Source: Geobacter sp. UBA5730 (GTDB taxonomy: Bacteria > Desulfobacterota > Desulfuromonadia > Geobacterales > Pseudopelobacteraceae). From it: a stretch of 64,000 nt of DNA. Below the pieces are notes generated by a model that was given only the letters and a program-made list of their open reading frames with translations, made no database searches and had not been told where the DNA came from. This document shows, piece after piece, positions 57,933 to 64,000 of the stretch. The stretch lies in assembly GCA_002419465.1 (NCBI GenBank), contig DIGE01000002.1, forward strand, positions 1 through 64,000, given 5' to 3'. The position numbers and the translations under genes are program-made. How positions within the stretch are numbered: position 1 is the stretch's first letter; the number at the start of each line of letters is the position of its first letter.

Positions 57933-58915
57933 TGCTGCGCTGCCTGCACCTGTTTCTGACTTTTTTTGTCGTGACCTCTCCAGTACAGGCAGCACAACGC
58001 GAGCTAACCATCTTCAGTGACGGCAGGCTGGTGGAGATCGAGACAACCGTCAATAAAGGGCTCGCAGAACTGGCCTTGCCGGCACCGATTCGTGATGGCA
58101 CACTGCGGGTCAAAGCACTGGGCGGCGGCAGCATCGGCCGAGTGGAACTGATACCGTTCAGACTGTCTGACAAACTGCAAAAAGAACTGGACGGTCTGCA
58201 GGAACAGAAAAACCGCCAGGAAGACCGCTTGAAAGCCCTGGAAACCCGCGAGGGCATCTTTGAGGCAGCAGCCAAATCGCAGAGCTCAAAGGCTCCGCGC
58301 AAGACCAAGACCAACCCCGATCCGCTGGCTTCGGTCCGCCAGGGCACCGACTTTGCCATTGCCCAGCTGGAGGCGGTCTTTACGGCCCGCCGCCGTAGTG
58401 AGCAGGAATTGAAACGAATCACCGCCCGCATTGCTCAACTCCATAAAAACTCTGGAGGCGGTCCCACCGTCAGGGCAGAAGTCACGCCGGGCACCACCCG
58501 GGTCAGGGTTGCTGCCGTACTGTCCGACAACGGCTGGCGTCCACGCTATGAGCTGCGCCTGACTGGCAACGGATCTGCAACTGCTGTACTGATCCAGTTG
58601 GCCGAGGTAGACGGCCTGCTGACCGGCTTCAGCGCCAGGGTCGCCCCTGCATCCTTGACCGCCGGCCCCCCCGAACAGACCTACCCGCTGCTGCCTGGCC
58701 CGGCCACACGGCTGGCAACCTGGCAGCTACCGATAGAACACGAACGGGTCACTGCCGGTCCGCTACCCAGCTTCACCGTCACCCTGAAAAACACCGCTAC
58801 CGGGCCGTTGCCAGGAGGACTGGTAGCGGTCTATAGCCAGGATGAATACCTGGGTACCGTCACACTCCCCGCAACTGTGGCCAACGCCGTACTGCCCATC
58901 ACCAACCGTCCCTGA
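57929..58915 (+). CDS. DUF4139/DUF4140-like exported protein, short form
   Basis: A 328-residue exported protein with a signal peptide (LHLFLTFFVVTSPVQA, cleavage near residue 20). The N-terminal DUF4140-like domain (LTIFSDGRLVEIETTV... LPAPIRDGTLRVKALGGGSI) is followed by a coiled-coil with charged repeats (about 85-175) and a beta-rich DUF4139-like region (SDNGWRPRYELRLTG, then LPGGLVAVYSQDEYLGTVTLP). Typical proteins of this architecture exceed 500 residues, so the C-terminal half is reduced. It begins inside the EVE stop codon. Function is unknown. Confidence 0.75.
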   Translation: MMLRCLHLFLTFFVVTSPVQAAQRELTIFSDGRLVEIETTVNKGLAELALPAPIRDGTLRVKALGGGSIGRVELIPFRLSDKLQKELDGLQEQKNRQEDRLKALETREGIFEAAAKSQSSKAPRKTKTNPDPLASVRQGTDFAIAQLEAVFTARRRSEQELKRITARIAQLHKNSGGGPTVRAEVTPGTTRVRVAAVLSDNGWRPRYELRLTGNGSATAVLIQLAEVDGLLTGFSARVAPASLTAGPPEQTYPLLPGPATRLATWQLPIEHERVTAGPLPSFTVTLKNTATGPLPGGLVAVYSQDEYLGTVTLPATVANAVLPITNRP

Positions 58916-58919
58916 CACA

Positions 58920-58959
58920 ACAAGGGGCCGTCCTCCCCATCGAGAAGACAGCCCCTTGT
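58920..58959. terminator. Bidirectional terminator between convergent genes
   Basis: ACAAGGGGC (58920-58928) pairs with GCCCCTTGT (58951-58959), with partial inner pairing, between the convergent stops at 58915 and 58982. T-rich TGTGTTT follows on the plus side. Confidence 0.7.
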
Positions 58960-58981
58960 GTGTTTCACAACGGCCGGACAA

Positions 58982-59980
58982 CTATTTCAGATACATCTCG
59001 ATCTTGGCCGCCTTTTTGGCAGTATCCAGAGCAGCATTGACCTGCTCACCGATCTTGCGCTGCTTGAGGCTGGTCTCGATCCGGCCCTTCAGGGCGTCAA
59101 AGGGCATCTTATCCTTAGCCCGCTTTTCAGTCACCTTGATGATGTGATACCCGAACTGGGTTTCCACCACGCCGCTCACCTCACCCGGCTTCATGGCCCA
59201 TGCAGCGTCCTCAAACGGCTTGACCATCTGACCTTTGCTGAAGTAGCCCAGGTCGCCACCTTGCTTGTTACTCGGGCAGCCTGAGTTATCCTTGGCCAGC
59301 TTGGCAAAATCAGCACCGGCTTTCACCTGCTTCAAAAGTTCGTCGGCCTTGGCGCGGGCCTTCTGTTTATCGTCAGCGCTAGCCTTCGAATCAACGGTAA
59401 TCAAAATGTGGCTGGCCCGTACCTGCTCCGGCATGGTGAAGGTTTCGGGATTCTTGTCGTAGAACTCCCTGATCTCCTGTTCCGTCACCTTTATCTTGGA
59501 TGCGATGGTTTGCTCAATATGGTTCTCAATGACCACATTGCGGCGGATCAGCTCCCGCAACTCCTTCTCGTTCAGTCCTTGCTGGTCCAGTCCCTTGCGG
59601 AACTCATCCTCTGTCTTGAAACGCCCCTTCAAACGGGTGATCGTTTCATCCACCTTTTTGTCCATATCCGCTACCGGGGTCTTCTGGCCAAGTTGGTACA
59701 TCAGTTCGGCAGAGATCAATTGATTCAGCACAAACTGCTGAGCCTCCTGCTCTTTACCCGGCGGAACCTGGGCGCCACCCTGTGCGGCGGACAGGGCCTT
59801 GTAGGCCTTGGCAAAATCAGCAGCCGCGATCGGCACACCATTCACCCGCGCCACAGGGTCGGAAAGCGCTTTAGACGCAGCAACCGGCATTTTTTTTGGG
59901 GTAAGCTCGACTGCAAGACAGACAGCAGGCGTCAACATGGCAATCGTCACAAGAGCGCTAAAAAAACGTTGCAGGTTCAT
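58982..59980 (-). CDS. Parvulin-type peptidyl-prolyl isomerase (SurA/PrsA-like)
   Basis: A 332-residue periplasmic chaperone. The signal peptide (ALVTIAMLTPAVCLA) is followed by a SurA-like N-terminal chaperone region (about 45-180; VARVNGVPIAAADFAKA) and a single PpiC parvulin domain (about 185-285; RASHILITVDSKA, GGDLGYFSKGQMVKPFEDAAWAMKPGEVS, TQFGYHIIKV in pieces). It helps fold exported or outer-membrane proteins. The ATG at 59980 follows AAAGGAG by 11 nt; an upstream in-frame start at 60031 would spoil the signal peptide. Confidence 0.93.
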   Translation of the reverse strand: MNLQRFFSALVTIAMLTPAVCLAVELTPKKMPVAASKALSDPVARVNGVPIAAADFAKAYKALSAAQGGAQVPPGKEQEAQQFVLNQLISAELMYQLGQKTPVADMDKKVDETITRLKGRFKTEDEFRKGLDQQGLNEKELRELIRRNVVIENHIEQTIASKIKVTEQEIREFYDKNPETFTMPEQVRASHILITVDSKASADDKQKARAKADELLKQVKAGADFAKLAKDNSGCPSNKQGGDLGYFSKGQMVKPFEDAAWAMKPGEVSGVVETQFGYHIIKVTEKRAKDKMPFDALKGRIETSLKQRKIGEQVNAALDTAKKAAKIEMYLK

Positions 59981-60074
59981 AAGAGCTACTTCTCCTTTGG
60001 GATGAATAGAGACACTGCTTTTGTATAACATGACGTCAAAGCCGGAAAAAGCGGAAAATTCGTCAGATTCATTT

Positions 60075-60103
60075 TTGACATTTCAGCCATATTGGGCTAG
60101 AGT
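60075..60103 (+). promoter_or_regulatory. Promoter for response-regulator pair
   Basis: A perfect TTGACA (60075-60080) and TAGAGT (60098-60103) are 17 nt apart, 59 nt before the CheY-like gene. Confidence 0.55.
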
Positions 60104-60162
60104 TCTTGCGCGCCGTGCCATCCGGCACTGCCCAGAACACTACTCTGGGAGGTAAGGTGTCC

Positions 60163-60522
60163 ATGAAGAAGGTGCTCGTTGTTGACGACAGCCTCTCCGT
60201 TGCACGTCAACTTGAAAAGATCATCAATGAATCCGGTGATCTCGTCTGCGTCGGCCATGCAAAAAACGGAGCCGAGGCGATTAAAATGAATCACAGCGAA
60301 GACCCTGACATTATCTGCATGGACATGAACATGCCCGGCATGGACGGTCTGACCGCCCTGCGCAGTCTGGTGGTGCTGGACAAGACTGTCAAGGTCGTAA
60401 TGGTCACCTCCCTGGGGGGGGTCGGCGACAAATTCACCGAGGCCCTCAAGCTGGGGGCAAAGAGCGTGATCTCCAAGCCGTTTGAGGCTGAAAACGTGGT
60501 GAACATACTGCGGTCTCTGTAA
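60163..60522 (+). CDS. Stand-alone CheY-like response regulator
   Basis: A 119-residue single receiver domain with no output domain. The acidic pocket is Asp8/Asp9 (VVDDS), phosphoacceptor Asp54 (CMDMNMPGMDG), with Thr82 (VTSLGG) and Lys105 (SKPF). GGGAGG lies 9 nt before the ATG. It is followed 46 nt later by a CheX-type protein, so the pair may form a phosphorylation/dephosphorylation module. The cognate histidine kinase is not in the window. Confidence 0.93.
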   Translation: MKKVLVVDDSLSVARQLEKIINESGDLVCVGHAKNGAEAIKMNHSEDPDIICMDMNMPGMDGLTALRSLVVLDKTVKVVMVTSLGGVGDKFTEALKLGAKSVISKPFEAENVVNILRSL

Positions 60523-60568
60523 CATCGGCAGACTGTCGTACGGAAGACCATCAAAGGGGACAAATCCT

Positions 60569-61435
60569 ATGGCGGTAAAATTTTTCGGACAATTTCTGGT
60601 AGAACAGGGTGCAGTAACCAACGAATCCCTGTTGTATGCCATTGAACTACAGGAACGGACCAACCTCAAACTGGGTGAGATGGCGATGGCCATGGGCTAC
60701 ATTACCGCCCAGGACATTGAACGGGCCCACGCGGCACAACTTTCAAAGGACATGAAACTGGGCGACCTGCTGGTTGATTTGTCCATTCTTTCCCCTGCCC
60801 AGCTGCAAGAGGTGATTGACCGGCAGAAGGCCACCCACCTCTTTATCGGCGAGGCGCTGGTCAAGGTGGGGGCCCTGACCCCGGATAAGCTGGACAGCTG
60901 CCTGGCAGCCTTCAAGGCAGACCAGGCCCCGTATGTTTCAAACCATATCGATCTGCCTGCCTGGCTGATCACCCCGCAACTCTGTGAGACCGCGGTTGAC
61001 CTGACCTACAAGCTGATCACCCGGGTGTTGGGCATCCAGTTCCGGCCCGGTAAATGCCAGGAGGTAAACCTGCTCTCCACCAACCGGATGATTGCCGGCA
61101 TGGATTTCAGCGGCGATGCCACCGTGCGCTACCTGCTCTCGGTTTCCGAGGGGCTCCAGAAGACCATTGCCAAGGCCATTCTTAAAGAAGATGATGTTGA
61201 AACAGAGTCTGACGAAATCCTCGAGGACACGGTTATGGAATTCGTCAACATCATCTGCGGCAACGTGGTGGCCAAGGTCTCCCAGTCGGGTACAAACCTG
61301 GAGATCACCCCGCCCGTCACCATCCATCCTCCGCAAAGCGGCCTGCCGGTGCCTGACGGTTACCGTGGCCTGCTGTTCCCGATTCATGTCAGCGATGGCG
61401 AGGTGATGGAACTGGGACTTCTTATCAAACAATAG
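60569..61435 (+). CDS. MshEN-like plus CheX-type phosphatase domain protein
   Basis: A 288-residue protein of two parts. The N-terminal 115 residues contain repeats of the form LGEMAMAMGYITAQDIERA, LGDLLVDLSILSPAQLQEVID and IGEALVKVGALTPDKLD, like the GspE-N/MshEN domains that in some proteins bind c-di-GMP. The C-terminal half (about 135-288) is CheX-like, with EDTVMEFVNIICGNVVAKVSQ containing the E-x2-N phosphatase motif. It probably dephosphorylates the neighbouring CheY-like protein, perhaps in response to c-di-GMP; the last point is inference. Confidence 0.82.
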   Translation: MAVKFFGQFLVEQGAVTNESLLYAIELQERTNLKLGEMAMAMGYITAQDIERAHAAQLSKDMKLGDLLVDLSILSPAQLQEVIDRQKATHLFIGEALVKVGALTPDKLDSCLAAFKADQAPYVSNHIDLPAWLITPQLCETAVDLTYKLITRVLGIQFRPGKCQEVNLLSTNRMIAGMDFSGDATVRYLLSVSEGLQKTIAKAILKEDDVETESDEILEDTVMEFVNIICGNVVAKVSQSGTNLEITPPVTIHPPQSGLPVPDGYRGLLFPIHVSDGEVMELGLLIKQ

Positions 61436-61458
61436 TGATTCAGATGTATTGGATGAGA

Positions 61459-61486
61459 AAAGGGCGCCCGGCACGGCGCCCTTTTT
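61459..61486. terminator. Terminator between convergent genes
   Basis: A perfect 10-bp stem AAAGGGCGCC / GGCGCCCTTT with a CGGCAC loop is followed by T residues on the plus side and T residues (complement of AAAA) on the minus side, so it can work in both directions. Confidence 0.92.
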
Positions 61487-62225
61487 AGTTACCCTGGAAC
61501 ATGGTCTTCAACTCATCCGTATACTGTTGTTCCTCACCAGACCTGATAATCAACGGCGGCAAGACCTGCAGATCGCTGTTTTTTCTTCCCTTGACAAGTT
61601 CCACCAGGAAGACCTTGGCCTCCGCCCCCGGTGTGCCATGCACCATCCGCAAACGCACCACCGCCAGTTTCTGTGCCGTTGCGGCGATCAGCAGGTCTGC
61701 CAAGCGTTCGACATGATGGATCAGGCAGATCCTGCCTGACGGTTTCACCAGATATTTGGCGGCAGCCAGAAAATCAGCCAGACCGGCGGTGGTCTCATGA
61801 CGAGCCGCCCGCTTGCCGGGATGCGGATTCAAACGACCCCGCCCCTGCTTGTGATAGGGAGGATTGCTGACCACCAGGTCACAGCAGGATACCGGCAGGT
61901 ACTGCCGGATCTGCAGCACATCAGCATGCAGCACCCGCACACGATCTTCCAGTCCGTTCAACCGGACATTCTCACCGGCCAGCCGGGCCGCTCCCTGATC
62001 CAGCTCAAACGCGGTCACCCGTGCCCGCGGCGCCATCCTGGCCAGCACCAACGCGATCACCCCGCAGCCGGTGCCCAGGTCGGCGATCACCTGTTGTGCC
62101 GCTGCTCCTGCAAAATCGCACAACAGCAACGGGTCGAGGGTAAACCGGTAGCCGGCCTTGGGTTGCTGCAGCACCAGATCAAACCGCTTCAGCTCATCCC
62201 GGGTCAGGTCAGTATAATCCAGCAT
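61485..62225 (-). CDS. TrmN6-like adenine-N6 methyltransferase
   Basis: A 246-residue Rossmann methyltransferase. SAM motif ADLGTGCGVIALVLAR at about 48-63, acidic loop AFELDQ (about 72-77) and catalytic NPPY at 121-124 (VVSNPPYHKQGRG). The N-terminal FDLVLQQPKAGYRFTLDPLLLCDFA is typical of the TrmN6/YfiC family that methylates A37 of tRNA-Val. The ATG at 62225 follows GGAGAAG by 6 nt; an upstream in-frame start lies inside the YfhO-like gene. It overlaps that gene by 17 nt. Confidence 0.88.
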   Translation of the reverse strand: MLDYTDLTRDELKRFDLVLQQPKAGYRFTLDPLLLCDFAGAAAQQVIADLGTGCGVIALVLARMAPRARVTAFELDQGAARLAGENVRLNGLEDRVRVLHADVLQIRQYLPVSCCDLVVSNPPYHKQGRGRLNPHPGKRAARHETTAGLADFLAAAKYLVKPSGRICLIHHVERLADLLIAATAQKLAVVRLRMVHGTPGAEAKVFLVELVKGRKNSDLQVLPPLIIRSGEEQQYTDELKTMFQGN

Positions 62226-64000
62226 TTTTTCTTCTCCGTAGCCTCCACTCGCGTATGGCAACCACTGCGAAAAGACCAAAAGCCCCCAGGCTCAGCCACT
62301 TGCCAAGCTTGAACGGCAGCGGATCAAACCGGAACTCGACGCTGTGCCTGCCAGGTGTCAGGTAAACACCGCGCAGAATATGATTGACCGGAACGATGGC
62401 AACCGGCTTGCCATCAACGGTTGCACGCCAGCCCTGTTGAAACTTTTCCCCCACAACCAGCAGGCTGTTGACGTTTGGCTCGGCGGTGAGCATGATCTGC
62501 TCAGCTTCAAATCGAGCAATCCGGACCTGGTTGGCATCGACGGCGGCGTTGCCAAGGGCAATCACCGGAGCGGACTCAACCACGGCGGTTTTGGTCGGAT
62601 CAAAGGACGGCTGCTGCATCCGCTTGAGCCTCTGCACAGGGTCAGCAACCAGCTCGACGTTGCTCACCAGCCAGGCCTTGGGTAACAACTGCCGGCTTTC
62701 CAGCACCACCTCGTCACCAGCGGTGAAAACCAGACGATACTGATCCACAAAGTGTGCCGCATCACGGTGGTAGAGCTGCTGATCGTACACGACCCAACGG
62801 ACGTTCATCAACCGAGGCAGTGCAGATTGCAGTGCAAAGGCATCCAGGTACTCCTGCCAACGGCGTTTCTGCACGGCGTTGGCGGTGAACAGCACCGGTA
62901 CCTTAGCTGCTGCATAACGCATCGGATCACTGGAGCCCAACAGAAGTGTCCGCTCAAGCGGCACCGGTTGGCCGGCCTTCGTCTGCTGCTGCCCCTTGAT
63001 CCAGCGCAAAGCTGGGCTGGCGATGGTTTCCAGCCGGTTGGGAGGTTCGGTCAGCACCAGAAACTGACGGTTGACCCGCCAGAGGTCGCCGGTCAGAGTC
63101 GCCAGCAGTACCAGTAGCCCCAGCCAGACCGCCAGTCTACGGCGAACCATTGCCAGCAACACCAACGCATATAAACTGGCAAAGGCCAGCGCAATACCGG
63201 TTTCCTGTTCGACATTGAACCAGCGGTGCGCGACTAACCCTACGCCACTTTGATAACGGGTCGGGCGGGACAACAGCTCCAACAGCCAGGTTCTGATCGC
63301 TGCCCCGAACAGTTTTTCAATCCCTAAAAAAAGCGCCAACACGACCGGGACTGAACAGACCCAGAACAGCCACGGCGTAAGATGTGTCGAGCGTCGCACC
63401 TTTTCATCCCGCAACAGGTCAATCCCGCGCGCAGACAACACAGCCAGACCAAGGGCAGTGATAAACAGCATCATCTTGGGTACCCGGAAACGGCTGATTC
63501 CCGGCAGGTAGTCGTACAGAATCTGATAGAACGGGGTGTACTTGCCCATGGAAAAGAGCAACCCGCCCAGCACCGCCAGCAGCGCAGCCTTGGTGATCCG
63601 GTCATTACGGAACAGTAACGGCAACGGCAGCAAAAGCCAGGGCAGCAGCCCAAAGTAGGAGGCGGTCTGGGTAAAGACCATTCTGCCCCAGTAATAGACC
63701 TGCCCGGCGACAGGCCGGTCACCGGCTTCCTGACGTGAGAGACCGAACAGACCGGGGATTACCAGGGCGACGGCTTCCTCAGGCGGCAACGACCACATCA
63801 TGGCCTCGTCGCGCTCAAGTCCTCCCCTGCCCTGATTAGCACCGGAATGCACGCCCCGGTTGGTGTCCTGCGACCAGCCAACCAACGGCGCCAGCGAGAT
63901 TGCCGATGCCGTCAGAAAAAAGAGCGTCATGCCAAGCGTCATCAACAGGGTACGGCCATTCTCCCGCAGCCCCTCGCCGCTGAATACCCCGGACAAAAGA
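62209..64000 (-). CDS. YfhO-like membrane protein, partial
   Basis: The 3' part of a gene running off the right edge of the window; its start is not visible. At least 597 residues of a YfhO-like polytopic protein: helices including LLPWLLLPLPLLF, RFRVPKMMLFITALGLAVLSARGIDLL (in part) and WLGLLVLLATLTGD, then a long extracytoplasmic domain with QEYLDAFALQSALPRLMNVRWVVYD (in part) and VVGEKFQQGWRATVDGKPVAIVPVNHILRGVYLTPGRHSVEF (in pieces), and a final helix before RRRKN. Relatives in Firmicutes glycosylate lipoteichoic acid; here a glycosyltransferase-like envelope role is possible but unproven. Confidence 0.88.
   Translation of the reverse strand, partial: LLSGVFSGEGLRENGRTLLMTLGMTLFFLTASAISLAPLVGWSQDTNRGVHSGANQGRGGLERDEAMMWSLPPEEAVALVIPGLFGLSRQEAGDRPVAGQVYYWGRMVFTQTASYFGLLPWLLLPLPLLFRNDRITKAALLAVLGGLLFSMGKYTPFYQILYDYLPGISRFRVPKMMLFITALGLAVLSARGIDLLRDEKVRRSTHLTPWLFWVCSVPVVLALFLGIEKLFGAAIRTWLLELLSRPTRYQSGVGLVAHRWFNVEQETGIALAFASLYALVLLAMVRRRLAVWLGLLVLLATLTGDLWRVNRQFLVLTEPPNRLETIASPALRWIKGQQQTKAGQPVPLERTLLLGSSDPMRYAAAKVPVLFTANAVQKRRWQEYLDAFALQSALPRLMNVRWVVYDQQLYHRDAAHFVDQYRLVFTAGDEVVLESRQLLPKAWLVSNVELVADPVQRLKRMQQPSFDPTKTAVVESAPVIALGNAAVDANQVRIARFEAEQIMLTAEPNVNSLLVVGEKFQQGWRATVDGKPVAIVPVNHILRGVYLTPGRHSVEFRFDPLPFKLGKWLSLGAFGLFAVVAIREWRLRRRKNAGLY

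Noticed and set aside
1..64000. CRISPR arrays, rRNA or tRNA genes and insertion sequences
   Set aside because: No regularly spaced repeats, rRNA-like or cloverleaf sequences other than tmRNA, and no transposase were found.

Overview
The window looks like a chromosomal segment of a Geobacter-type anaerobe (Desulfuromonadia/Geobacteraceae, perhaps close to Trichlorobacter/Geobacter lovleyi). This is inferred from the dense GC-rich coding with many ATGA overlaps, a PurS-PurL fusion protein, a one-subunit haem anchor in sdhCAB, a 7TM-HD c-di-AMP phosphodiesterase, a CheX-type protein and a candidate selenoprotein. No rRNA, tRNA or CRISPR array was seen. The only stable RNA gene found is tmRNA.

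Layout. (1) 1-2483 is the right edge of an AT-richer integrated element: one unknown gene and a tyrosine integrase lying directly against the 3' end of tmRNA (ssrA), a classic integration target. (2) 2483-4451 holds ssrA, smpB and corA. (3) 4458-13350 holds glnD-xerD, two divergent genes with no Shine-Dalgarno that may be leaderless, purB-mscS, and an exported coiled-coil/OmpA-like pair. (4) 13383-21996 is a pur/pyr cluster, purSL-purQ-purF-pyrE-tlyA-HIT-ferredoxin, interrupted between purSL and purQ by an AT-rich restriction-modification pair (BglII/BstYI-like nuclease and MT-A70 adenine methylase). (5) 22212-30500 carries a small exported protein and then the conserved block rpsB-tsf / pyrH-frr-uppS-cdsA-dxr-rseP-tsaB. 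(6) 30593-37332 holds sucCD, dnaE and accA. (7) 37455-40467 contains a small DUF6132-like gene with an in-frame TGA, predicted to encode a selenoprotein, translationally coupled to an RsuA/RluB pseudouridine synthase and followed by a TgpA-like transglutaminase. (8) 40503-42746 is a compact operon (IscU-like scaffold, SLAC1/TDT-like membrane protein, DUF134 regulator, NifX-like protein) behind a promoter bracketed by two inverted operator-like sites 42 bp apart. (9) 42982-46341 is sdhCAB. (10) 46419-55284 holds an unknown HTH-like gene with a palindrome at its own promoter, asnS, a DUF503 gene, pgpH-ybeY-corC-lnt and prfB with its programmed +1 frameshift. (11) 55289-64000 holds an NlpC/P60 lipoprotein, DUF1015, EVE, DUF4139-like, a parvulin, a CheY/CheX pair, a TrmN6-like methylase and a partial YfhO-like membrane protein.

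The most notable observations are the candidate selenoprotein (TGA at the exact position of a conserved Cys, with a SECIS-like hairpin), the restriction-modification pair inside the purine operon, the symmetrical operator arrangement ahead of the IscU/SLAC1/DUF134/NifX operon, and an apparent ATC start codon for cdsA. Family assignments come from recognition of motifs by eye; no database search was run.
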